This document shows, one piece after another, positions 1-7,045 of a DNA stretch of 8,612 bases (the first letter of the stretch is position 1; each line of letters opens with the position of its first letter). Under the pieces are notes generated by a model. That model saw nothing but the letters and a program-made list of their open reading frames with translations, did no database searches and was not told the DNA's origin. A program made the translations under genes and the position numbers. Origin of the DNA: Acidobacteriota bacterium. Lineage in GTDB: Bacteria; Acidobacteriota; Polarisedimenticolia; Gp22-AA2. The stretch lies in assembly GCA_016202915.1 (NCBI GenBank), contig JACQNT010000163.1, positions 1 to 8,612 of the forward strand. The letters are read 5' to 3'.

Positions 1-1
1 C

Positions 2-1084
2 AGCGGCACCGCCACGATGATCGAGCTGGCCCGGGTGGCGGGAGAGCTGTACCGCCGGGGGCTGAAGCCGCGGCGGACGCTGGTGTTCGCCAACTGGGAC
101 GCCGAGGAGTGGACGCTGACCGGATCGACCGAGTGGGGCGAGGAGTTCGGGGAGGACCTCGCGGCGAACGGCGTCGCCTGCCTGAACGTCGATTCGTCGG
201 CCTCGGGCCCCGCGTTTCAGGCCTCGGCCGTCCCGACGCTGCGGCGCCTCATCTCGGAGGCGCTCGGCGATGTCCCCGATCCGAGGAGCGGCCGGGATCT
301 CTACACCGAGACGGCCGCCGCTGCGGGCGACGGAGGGTTCAAGGCGCTCTACGGCATGACGGGCGAGAACGCGGGCGGGCGTGAGGTCGCCTTCGACATC
401 CTGGGGAGCGGATCGGACTACACCGTCTTCTTCAACCACCTCGGGATCCCGTCGCTCGACGCCTCCTTCGAGGGGCCGTACGGCGTCTATCATTCGATCT
501 ACGACTCCCATTCCTGGATGAGCCGCTTCGGCGATCCCGGGTTCCTGTACCACACGGCGATGGTCCGGCTGTGGGGCCTGATGGCGTACCGGCTGGCCAA
601 CGCCGACATCCTGCCGTTCGAGGAGTCGGCGTACCCGTCCGACGTGCGGGCCTACCTGGACGATCTGGAGAAGAACGCCGGACGCGCGCCGGCGGCGCCG
701 GACCTCTCGGAAGTGAAACGGGCGCTGTCGGAGTGGGAGAAGGCGGCCGCGGCGCTCGATGCCGGGGTCGCCCGCGCCCTCGCGGAGACGCGGCCCGGCA
801 GGCGGACGCTCGCGGAGGTCAACGACGCCCTCATGAAGAGCGAGCGGGATCTGCTTTCAGCTGCGGGAATCCCAGGGCGCCCCTGGTTCAGGCACCTCAT
901 CTACGCGCCGCTGCCGACCTACGCCGCAGAGACCTTGCCCGGAGTGCGGGAGGCGACCGCAGACAACGATCCCGCGCGCGCCCGCGCCCAGGCCGCCGCC
1001 CTGGCCGCGGCGCTGCGCCGGCGCGCGGCGACCGTGCGCCGCGCCGCGGCGGCGCTGTCGGGGGAGAGGGCGGCCCGCCGCTGA
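2..1084 (+). CDS. M28-family peptidase, glutamate carboxypeptidase II/PSMA-like (5'-truncated by window edge)
   Basis: Zinc-dependent exopeptidase of the M28B type (glutamate carboxypeptidase II, PSMA, transferrin-receptor-like). The family removes C-terminal residues, classically glutamate, from peptides outside the cytoplasm. The frame is open to base 2, and the first visible residues (SGTATMIELAR) match the family stretch just after the bridging-Asp 'DP' motif, so the ATG at 17 is internal and the true start lies upstream. Of 360 visible residues, NWDAEEW at 32-37 holds the general-base Glu and a zinc Glu (E35, E36). NVDSS holds a second zinc ligand (D64), and VYHSIYD holds the zinc His (H164). 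The first His ligand and the bridging Asp must lie outside the window. The C-terminal part, from about residue 215, is a transferrin-receptor-like dimerisation domain ending in the FRHLIYAP...LPGV signature. An Ala/Arg-rich tail follows. It converges on the next gene. Family assignment is secure; the substrate is unknown. Confidence 0.93.
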   Translation, partial: SGTATMIELARVAGELYRRGLKPRRTLVFANWDAEEWTLTGSTEWGEEFGEDLAANGVACLNVDSSASGPAFQASAVPTLRRLISEALGDVPDPRSGRDLYTETAAAAGDGGFKALYGMTGENAGGREVAFDILGSGSDYTVFFNHLGIPSLDASFEGPYGVYHSIYDSHSWMSRFGDPGFLYHTAMVRLWGLMAYRLANADILPFEESAYPSDVRAYLDDLEKNAGRAPAAPDLSEVKRALSEWEKAAAALDAGVARALAETRPGRRTLAEVNDALMKSERDLLSAAGIPGRPWFRHLIYAPLPTYAAETLPGVREATADNDPARARAQAAALAAALRRRAATVRRAAAALSGERAARR

Positions 1085-1107
1085 CGGGGAGGGCGACCGC
1101 CGCGGGA

Positions 1108-1129
1108 GACGACCCCGGCGCGGGTCGTC
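1108..1129. terminator. Hairpin between convergent genes, possible bidirectional terminator
   Basis: A perfect 8-bp inverted repeat (GACGACCC and GGGTCGTC) encloses a 6-nt loop. It lies in the 47-bp gap between the peptidase stop and the stop of the minus-strand transglutaminase-like gene, only 2 nt beyond the latter stop. There is no T-tract on either side, so it is not a textbook intrinsic terminator. Its position between convergent stops suggests it ends or stabilises both transcripts. Confidence 0.5.
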
Positions 1130-1131
1130 CG

Positions 1132-3051
1132 TCAGCCCGCGATCTCCAGGGTCACCGCCCTGGCCTCCTCCTGCCCCAGCGCTCCCAGAAAGTCGCGCAG
1201 GGCCGGGTAGTCGGCCACGGGGAACTCGCGCCGTCCGACGGACACCGATCGCCTGACGACCAGGACCTGGCGATCCCCCTTGTGGACCAGTTCGTGGCGG
1301 GTTATCGCCAGGAGACCCGGGCCTTTGACCTCCCGATCTTCGGGGACCTTCTTCAGGGTTCGTCCCTCCGGAAGGCGCAGATGGACCTCGGAGGTCTCGC
1401 TGAAGAGGTAGTCGAAGAAGACCGGCAGGCGGCGCCCGGAGTAGGCGGCGATCCTGGTGAGGCCTGGAAAGCGCACCAGATAGGGCGTCACGATCTCCTT
1501 CGCTCCGGCCCGGGTCGTGAACCGGGGGACCTGGAAGCGGATCGTGATCCTGAGTGGGTCCTCGGGCTGCGAGGGGTTGGTGACCTCGTGGCCGAGCAGC
1601 ACCGCCCCGGGACAGAGCCATGACATCAGATCGGCCAGGTCGTCCTCGCGCTCGCTCGGCTTCGATTCGAGGAGGTCCGCCATGTCCGACCGCCTCTGCC
1701 CCCAGACGTCGATGATGTAGTCCCCCATCAGGTCACCCGCCGCGTTGATCGTCGCCGTCACCAGCCGGTGCCGACGGTTGCGCTCCGGGGGGAAGAGCGG
1801 CGTCTCGACGAGGTCCCCCCGGCCGTCCTCCCTCACTACCAGGACGGGCACTCCCTGGTCCGTCCACGGCAGATCGCCGAACGGCGTCGTCTCGGAGGTC
1901 GGGTCCATGAACAGGTAGCCGCCCGGGCCCGGCACGGCGACGATGACGTGGTTGAAAAAGTCCGCGGGGTAGTCGCGGTCGGTGAGGCCGTTGTCGCGCG
2001 TCAGGATGAGGACGGGGTAGCCAACAAGGCCCATCGCGCGGAGCATGGCGACCATCAGCGTCGCCTTGTCCTTGCAGTCCCCGTACCTGTGGCGCAGCAC
2101 CTGGCCGCTGGGGTGCGGCTGCAATCCGCCGATGCCGAGCGCGATCGCGACGTACTGCACCTTCCCCTGGGCGAACTCGTAGATGCGCCGGATCTTCTCC
2201 ATCGGCTCGCTCGCGCCGGCCGTGATCTCCCTGGCCGCGGCGGTCACGGCGTCATCGGGCACCATGCGGTCGCGGGCCAGGTCCCAGTACCAGCGGGCGA
2301 TGCCGTTCCAGCTGGAGGCGTCGATCCGGTGCTCGTCCCACTGGATTTCCTTCAGGTAGATCGAGACGCGCGGCCAGAGGTCGTCCTCCGGCGGCATGTC
2401 GGGTTCGCCCTTCAGCCCGGGGACGTCGCGCACGCGCCAGAGGTGGATGACGGAGCCGTCCCGCTCTTCGCGGGAATACCCCGGGGACGCGCCGCGCACC
2501 GCATGCCGCAGGGGGAACGACGCGGGCGCCCGCACGGTGAAGGTCTTCAGTCGCGCCGGCACCTCCTCCTGAAGGTGGAACGCGTCGGGCAGGAAATACA
2601 GGTTCCGGACCACCTGCTCGTACTCATACTCCAGAGTGGCCCCGGGACCGGCGCCGGGGAAGTTGATCGTGCGGTGCTTCGAGTCCGCGTACAGCACGAA
2701 GGAGGGGAAGTCCGAGCCCTCCCAGATCTGCTGCTTCTTCACCTCCACCCGCTTCCCCGCGGGCGACACTACCGACCCGCGCAGGCTCCGGATGCTGACC
2801 CAGGGGTTGAATCCGACGGAGACCGTGCCGTACTCCTCCGCGCCCCGCATCGTGAGGATCCGGACGCTCTTCGAGTGGCGTACTCTCCCCTCGGTCCTGG
2901 AGATGATTTCGACGTCGAGGGTCTCCTCCTGGATTACAGCGTCCTCCCCCGCCTCGATGTCCGCAGGGGGGGCCGAACGATGCTCCTGGAGAGGCAGAAG
3001 GGCGGCGACGAAAAGGAGAGGCCCGACCAGGGAGCCCCGGGTTCGGATCAT
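1132..3051 (-). CDS. Exported DUF3857 and transglutaminase-like domain protein, intact catalytic triad
   Basis: A 639-residue protein with a short basic N-terminus and a hydrophobic stretch (about residues 8-20, LVGPLLFVAALLP), indicating export. Residues 40-240 resemble DUF3857, a beta-rich domain usual in front of transglutaminase-like cores. The core at about 280-390 shows YGDCKDKA with nucleophile C326, FNHVIVAV with H368 and FMDPT with D383, which is a complete papain/transglutaminase triad. A beta-rich C-terminal region follows. The family's substrates are unknown; peptide cleavage or amide-bond transfer in the periplasm is an inference. I chose the ATG at 3051 because it precedes the signal peptide and has GGGGAGA 9 nt upstream. 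The frame stays open to 4317, but only as antisense of the neighbouring gene. It is transcribed divergently from a paralogue and converges on the peptidase. Only two Cys are present (C326 and one near residue 554). Confidence 0.9.
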   Translation of the reverse strand: MIRTRGSLVGPLLFVAALLPLQEHRSAPPADIEAGEDAVIQEETLDVEIISRTEGRVRHSKSVRILTMRGAEEYGTVSVGFNPWVSIRSLRGSVVSPAGKRVEVKKQQIWEGSDFPSFVLYADSKHRTINFPGAGPGATLEYEYEQVVRNLYFLPDAFHLQEEVPARLKTFTVRAPASFPLRHAVRGASPGYSREERDGSVIHLWRVRDVPGLKGEPDMPPEDDLWPRVSIYLKEIQWDEHRIDASSWNGIARWYWDLARDRMVPDDAVTAAAREITAGASEPMEKIRRIYEFAQGKVQYVAIALGIGGLQPHPSGQVLRHRYGDCKDKATLMVAMLRAMGLVGYPVLILTRDNGLTDRDYPADFFNHVIVAVPGPGGYLFMDPTSETTPFGDLPWTDQGVPVLVVREDGRGDLVETPLFPPERNRRHRLVTATINAAGDLMGDYIIDVWGQRRSDMADLLESKPSEREDDLADLMSWLCPGAVLLGHEVTNPSQPEDPLRITIRFQVPRFTTRAGAKEIVTPYLVRFPGLTRIAAYSGRRLPVFFDYLFSETSEVHLRLPEGRTLKKVPEDREVKGPGLLAITRHELVHKGDRQVLVVRRSVSVGRREFPVADYPALRDFLGALGQEEARAVTLEIAG

Positions 3052-3092
3052 GGGCAACGCTCTCCCCGCCGCGAGGGCGATTCGTGGTGCGA

Positions 3093-3120
3093 TTGACAAC
3101 GACTGCTTGACGTATAGAAT
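3093..3120 (+). promoter_or_regulatory. Sigma70-type promoter for the plus-strand DUF3857 gene
   Basis: A consensus -35 box TTGACA (3093-3098) is followed after 16 nt by TAGAAT (3115-3120), one mismatch from TATAAT. Transcription would begin near 3127, giving a leader of about 40 nt. This is the best promoter match seen in the window, and it lies in the only clearly AT-enriched gap. Confidence 0.6.
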
Positions 3121-3154
3121 ACCAGCATTCTGTCCTTCGCAAAAGACCGCCTTC

Positions 3155-3161
3155 AAGGGGG
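3155..3161 (+). promoter_or_regulatory. Ribosome binding site of the plus-strand DUF3857 gene
   Basis: AAGGGGG ends 7 nt before the ATG at 3169. It supports that start over later Met codons, and this start also preserves the signal peptide. Confidence 0.6.
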
Positions 3162-3168
3162 TGCCGCC

Positions 3169-5211
3169 ATGACGCGTCAACCGCGCAAATGCCGGATCCG
3201 TCGTGTGTCTTTCCTTGCCCTGGCCGTGGCCGTCGCGTGTGCCGCGCTGGCTCCGGCCCCTTGCCTCGCCGCCGGCAAGAAGGAGCCGTCGTCCGAAAGC
3301 TGGCCGGAGGTCACTCCAGCGGAGCGCGCGCTCACCAGTGTCCCCCAGGACCCGGAGGCCGACGCCGTCGTTCTCCTCAACGAGCGCAATGGGAAGATTG
3401 TCCCGAAGGGGGGCGACACGGTCAACGTGATCGACCATCACGTTCGATTCAAGATCCTGACCGATCGCGGCAAGCGGTACGCGGACGTCGAGATCGCCGC
3501 CGGCAAATACTCGCGCGTCAGCAACATCCGGGCGCGCACGATCAAGCCGGACGGGACGGCCGCCCCGGTCGCTCCGGACCAGATCTTCGAGAAGGTGACC
3601 TTTCAGGTCGGCGCCTACAAGGAGACAGCCTGGGTGTTCAGCTTTCCCGCGGTCGAGCGGGGGGCCATCCTCGAGTACCGCTACGATCGCCACGACAACT
3701 CCGTGGTGTTCATCGACCCGTTCTACTTCGCCGGCCCCGAGTTCACCCTCCGCGCCAGGATGACCCAGGCGATCCCCGACGACATGGGTTACTGGTCGCT
3801 CTGCGATCACTGCCCCGGCTCCCAGCCGCCGGCCATCACGAACTGGCGCGAGGGGAAGGTCAAGGGGAAGCTCTACAGCCAGGAGCTGCGCGACCTGCCC
3901 GGCTACAAGGACGAGCTGTTCATGCCCCCGGCGCGCGATGTGAGCCCTCGGATCGAATTCGTTCTGCTCGAGTGGAAGAGGTACTACTGGCCCTCCCTCG
4001 GACGCCAGGACCGCGTCTTCATCGACTGGCCCTCGGTCGCGCAGCACACGGCGCACAACTACCAGGGCGCCGTCAAGGACGGGTTGTCCTCCCTGAAGCC
4101 GGTCGTGGACGGCTGGCTGCAGGGAATCACCGACCCGCAGGAGAAGATCAAGACGATCTTCCGCCACGTCCAGCGCGACTTCCGCTACCTTTCCTTCCTC
4201 GATGTGTACGGCCGTGTCCGATCGATCGAGACGATGGTCAAGGACAGGATCGCGGACAATGAGGACAAGGCGGTGCTCCTCATGGCCGCGCTCAAGACGA
4301 TCGGCATCGAGGCGCACGCCGCCCTCGTGTCGGGGAAGAACGGCGGGTCACTCAACCCGAAGTTCTTCAGCCTTTCCCAGTTCACCCATGCCGTCGTGGC
4401 GCTGCCGCAGGCGGGTGGCGGCTACCTGTGGCTGGACCCGACGGTCACCTACGCTCCTTTCGCCTTCCTGCCATGGAAGGACTCGGGGGCGGAAGCCCTC
4501 CTGATCAAGGGGAAGGAAGGCGAGATGATCGCGCTGCCCTCCAGGAACGAGATCAGCGCGAGCCGCTACAAGATCGGCCTGAAGCCGCGCAGCGACGGCA
4601 AGGCGGACCTAGACGTGGAGGCCGAGTTTCTCGGGGAGGACGCCATCGATCTGCGGGACGACCTGGCGCCCGCCGCCGAGGCCGCCCGGCTGGCGTTCAT
4701 GCAGAAATGGGTCGCCGGCCGGCGTCCGGGGGCGGCCCTCCGCTCCCACACCATCGAGGACCTCGACGACGTCGAGAAGCCCCTGCGGATCACGATGAAG
4801 ATCGAGGCGCCCGGCCTCGTGACGACGGCGGAGGACATCCTCCTCGTGCGCGGCTGCGTCCTCACCTGCGAGGAGACCAACCCGATCTCGCGTGGCGCCC
4901 GCCAGTACCCGTTCTTCGTTGACCGGGGCTGGAACGAGGAGGAGACGGTGGTGATCCAGCCGGTGGACGGGATCCAGGCGGGCCCGATGCCGCCCTCGGT
5001 CATGGCCAAGTCGGAGGTCGGTACCCTGACCTTCAGTTGCCTGCCGCACGGCGACGGTGGGGCGCGCTGTGCGCGCCAGTTCGTGGCGCGCCGGAACCGC
5101 TGGCCCGCCAGCGTGCAGGAGAACGTCCGCAAGATGTTCGACAAGGTGATCGAGGCGGACCGCACCACGGTGGCGCTCCAGCCGTCGGAGGCGGGCGCTG
5201 CCGGGCGCTGA
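3169..5211 (+). CDS. Exported DUF3857/transglutaminase-like paralogue lacking the catalytic Cys (predicted pseudoenzyme)
   Basis: A 680-residue protein with a strong signal peptide: basic RKCRIRR at 6-12, hydrophobic about 13-35, possible signal peptidase site near CLAA-G. A weak lipobox-like AVAC (C24) leaves a lipoprotein possible. DUF3857 covers roughly 60-275 and the transglutaminase-like core about 320-430. The core keeps FTHAVVAL (H407) and LWLDPT (D423). Where the sister gene reads YGDCKDKA, this one reads IADNEDKA, so the nucleophile position is N364 (codon AAT at 4258-4260). AAT is two substitutions from any Cys codon and the flanking residues differ too, so a single base error is unlikely. 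The mature chain has six Cys in three close pairs (C212/C215, C563/C567, C624/C634) that the sister lacks, suggesting disulfides or a metal site. The reading frame is intact with no sign of decay. A binding, scaffolding or regulatory role is inferred; activity with another nucleophile is not excluded. Confidence 0.9.
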   Translation: MTRQPRKCRIRRVSFLALAVAVACAALAPAPCLAAGKKEPSSESWPEVTPAERALTSVPQDPEADAVVLLNERNGKIVPKGGDTVNVIDHHVRFKILTDRGKRYADVEIAAGKYSRVSNIRARTIKPDGTAAPVAPDQIFEKVTFQVGAYKETAWVFSFPAVERGAILEYRYDRHDNSVVFIDPFYFAGPEFTLRARMTQAIPDDMGYWSLCDHCPGSQPPAITNWREGKVKGKLYSQELRDLPGYKDELFMPPARDVSPRIEFVLLEWKRYYWPSLGRQDRVFIDWPSVAQHTAHNYQGAVKDGLSSLKPVVDGWLQGITDPQEKIKTIFRHVQRDFRYLSFLDVYGRVRSIETMVKDRIADNEDKAVLLMAALKTIGIEAHAALVSGKNGGSLNPKFFSLSQFTHAVVALPQAGGGYLWLDPTVTYAPFAFLPWKDSGAEALLIKGKEGEMIALPSRNEISASRYKIGLKPRSDGKADLDVEAEFLGEDAIDLRDDLAPAAEAARLAFMQKWVAGRRPGAALRSHTIEDLDDVEKPLRITMKIEAPGLVTTAEDILLVRGCVLTCEETNPISRGARQYPFFVDRGWNEEETVVIQPVDGIQAGPMPPSVMAKSEVGTLTFSCLPHGDGGARCARQFVARRNRWPASVQENVRKMFDKVIEADRTTVALQPSEAGAAGR

Positions 5212-5258
5212 GTGTCAGTCGGCGGGGCGGGACGCCTGGGACCGGCGGCGCGGATTTC

Positions 5259-7034
5259 CTAGCGCAGCGCCTTGCCCACCCGGGCCAGGGCGCGGTCGAG
5301 CCGGGCGACCAGGTCGTCGATCTCGGCGCCGGTGATGGTGAACGGGGGGCCGACCAGGAAGTGGTCGCCGTCGCGGCCGTGGCGTGATCCGGACCCGGGA
5401 TAGATGAGAAGCCCTTCCTCCAGGCAGGCCTCGTAGATCCGCCGCCCGGCCTTGAGCGTCGCGGGGAACGGCTCCCGGCTGCGGCGATCCTTCACGATCT
5501 CGATCCCCCACATCATCCCCAACCCGCGCACGTCGCCCACGATCGGGTGGCGGCGGAGGCGCAGCAGTTTCGTCCCCAGGACCTTCCCCATTCGCGCGGC
5601 GCGCCGGATCAGCCGGTGCTTCGCCAGGTAGTCGAGGACGGCGCTGCCGACCGCCGCCGACAGGGGGTTGGCGCTGTAGGTGTAGCCGTGCTCGAAGTAC
5701 CCCCGGCCCCGGCCGATGGCGTCGAAGATGAAGCCGCGCGCGAGCACCGCCCCCAGAGGGGCGTAGCCGCCCGACAGCCCCTTGCCTGCGACGATGATGT
5801 CGGGGAGGACGCCCCAGTGATCGACCGCGAAGTTCCTCCCGGTCCGGCCGACGCCGGTCATGACTTCGTCGGCGATCAGCAGCACGTTGTGCCGCGTGCA
5901 GATCTCGCGCGCCCGCTTCCAGTAGCCCTCCACGGCGGGGACGGCGCCGAGCGTCGCCCCGACGACCGGCTCGGCGAGGAACGCCGCGACCGTCTCCGGC
6001 CCTTCCTGGAGGATGGCGCCCTCCAGCTCCTCGACGCAGGCGATGCCGCACTTCGGGAACCTCAACCCGTACGGGCAGCGGTAGCAGTAACAGGGCGGGA
6101 TGTGCGGCTGCGCCAGGAGCAGCGGCGCGTAGGGGTCGCGCCGGGCGACGTTGCCGGTCACCGACAGCGCCCCCAGCGTGCTGCCGTGGTACGACTGCCA
6201 GCGCGACACGACCTTGAACTTGCCGGGCTGGCCGGTCTCGACATGATACTGCCGGGCCAGCTTGACGGCCGTCTCGATCGCCTCGCTCCCGCCGGAGACG
6301 AGATAGACGCGCCCGGTCTCCTTCATGTCTCCCGGGGCGAGGGCGGCGATCCGGTCCGCCAGGCCGATCGACTCCCGGGTGATGAACTGCGACGAGTGGG
6401 CGAAGGCCAGCCGCCTGGCCTGCCGGGTCATGACCTCGGCGATCTCCCGCACCCCGTGGCCGATCGAGGAGACGACCGCGCCCCCTGAGCCATCGAGGTA
6501 CTTCCGGCCGGCGCTGTCGTGGATCCAGATCCCCTCGGCCCGGACGGCGACGGGGTAATCGAAGCCCAGGTTGCGCGGGAACAGGTGGGCGGCGCCGGCG
6601 GAGGATCCCGCCGCGGCCGGCCCGGGAGCGGGCTCGGCGGCCGGCTCCTCCGCGCCGGGCTTCACGACGATCGCGGGCGCGGGGCGGCCGCGCCGCCGCA
6701 GGGCGGTCTGGCGCATCCCGTGGAGGACAGGCTCGGCATCCGCCTCGTCATCCCCGGGCTCCTCCTCCGCTCCCTCCTGGTCGCCCAGGAGCATGCCGAT
6801 CTGCTCCGCCTCCTCGATCGGATCCTCGGGGACGAAGGCCGGCTCCTCGAGCAGGGTCGATTTGATGGAGGCGGCCGCCTTCGCCGTCGCGGCGGCCAGC
6901 GCCGGGTCGGAGAGGGCCGGCTTCTTCGTCCCGGGAGGCCGCCCGCCCGCCGCACGACGCCTCGGGGCGTGCCGCCGCCCGCGCCCGGCGGCCGTCCGCC
7001 CGGTTCTCGCCCCGCGCGCCTTGCGCCTCTTCAC
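5259..7034 (-). CDS. Class III PLP-dependent aminotransferase with long charged N-terminal extension
   Basis: Third gene of the operon. It would move an amino group from an omega- or beta-amino acid or amine to a keto acid, in the cytoplasm. The catalytic domain starts near residue 151 (LFPRNLGFDYP). It shows the cofactor phosphate loop SGGSEA (247-252), ADEVMTG with D389 facing the pyridine nitrogen, the Schiff-base lysine K418 in AGKGLSGG, and YTYSANP near 451-457. The Cys-rich stretch CYCYRCPYG...CGIAC (315-333) occurs, from memory, in a subset of class III enzymes. A GTG at 7034, 1 nt after the subunit B stop, gives 591 residues against the usual 430-460. The first 40 residues are Arg/Lys/Gly-rich, 62-130 mostly acidic, 130-150 Ala/Pro-rich. 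Codons here keep G/C third positions, which favours translation. Other possible starts are Met81 (6794, GGAG about 9 nt upstream) and Met107 (6716). The domain is certain; the start and substrate are not. Confidence 0.9.
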   Translation of the reverse strand: MKRRKARGARTGRTAAGRGRRHAPRRRAAGGRPPGTKKPALSDPALAAATAKAAASIKSTLLEEPAFVPEDPIEEAEQIGMLLGDQEGAEEEPGDDEADAEPVLHGMRQTALRRRGRPAPAIVVKPGAEEPAAEPAPGPAAAGSSAGAAHLFPRNLGFDYPVAVRAEGIWIHDSAGRKYLDGSGGAVVSSIGHGVREIAEVMTRQARRLAFAHSSQFITRESIGLADRIAALAPGDMKETGRVYLVSGGSEAIETAVKLARQYHVETGQPGKFKVVSRWQSYHGSTLGALSVTGNVARRDPYAPLLLAQPHIPPCYCYRCPYGLRFPKCGIACVEELEGAILQEGPETVAAFLAEPVVGATLGAVPAVEGYWKRAREICTRHNVLLIADEVMTGVGRTGRNFAVDHWGVLPDIIVAGKGLSGGYAPLGAVLARGFIFDAIGRGRGYFEHGYTYSANPLSAAVGSAVLDYLAKHRLIRRAARMGKVLGTKLLRLRRHPIVGDVRGLGMMWGIEIVKDRRSREPFPATLKAGRRIYEACLEEGLLIYPGSGSRHGRDGDHFLVGPPFTITGAEIDDLVARLDRALARVGKALR

Positions 7035-7045
7035 GTTACCCTGCT
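7035..7045 (-). promoter_or_regulatory. Coupling junction with weak ribosome site for the aminotransferase GTG start
   Basis: On the minus strand the upstream bases read CAGGGTAAC directly before the GTG at 7034. The TAA is the stop of CoA-transferase subunit B. AGGG gives a partial Shine-Dalgarno match about 5 nt from GTG, and the 1-nt gap suggests reinitiation by ribosomes finishing subunit B. This arrangement is the main reason for preferring the long form of the aminotransferase. Confidence 0.45.

Larger units (their letters stand above)
3052..3168. promoter_or_regulatory. Divergent control region between the two DUF3857 genes
   Basis: This 117-bp gap separates the start codons of the divergent paralogues. 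It is clearly more AT-rich than the flanking genes, mainly around 3091-3150. It contains the plus-strand promoter annotated separately and a short dyad, GTAT-AGA-ATAC at 3112-3122, that overlaps the -10 box and could serve as a small operator. On the minus strand I found no convincing sigma70 promoter. TTGAAG with CAGAAT at 18-nt spacing is only a weak candidate. Confidence 0.55.

Noticed and set aside
17..19. ATG as the true start of the M28 peptidase
   Set aside because: In-frame codons before it encode conserved family residues (SGTAT) and essential zinc ligands are missing, so the gene begins outside the window.
1768..3096. Long plus-strand open frame opposite the minus-strand DUF3857 gene
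   Set aside because: Its composition (rich in Arg, His, Asp, Val) is typical of an antisense shadow in GC-rich DNA, with no motif. The opposite strand encodes an intact triad protein.
3108..3113. TTGACG as an alternative -35 box
   Set aside because: No -10-like hexamer lies 16-18 nt downstream; the upstream TTGACA with TAGAAT is a much better pair.
3052..4317. Minus-strand frame that would extend the 639-residue transglutaminase-like protein to 1061 residues
   Set aside because: The extra part is antisense to the well-supported plus-strand paralogue, has no recognisable domain, and would bury a clear signal peptide and ribosome site at 3051.
5212..5258. Possible terminator between the plus-strand DUF3857 gene and the aminotransferase
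   Set aside because: The gap is G/C-rich, but I found only a 4-bp stem (GGCG/CGCC) and no T-tract, so it does not support a call.
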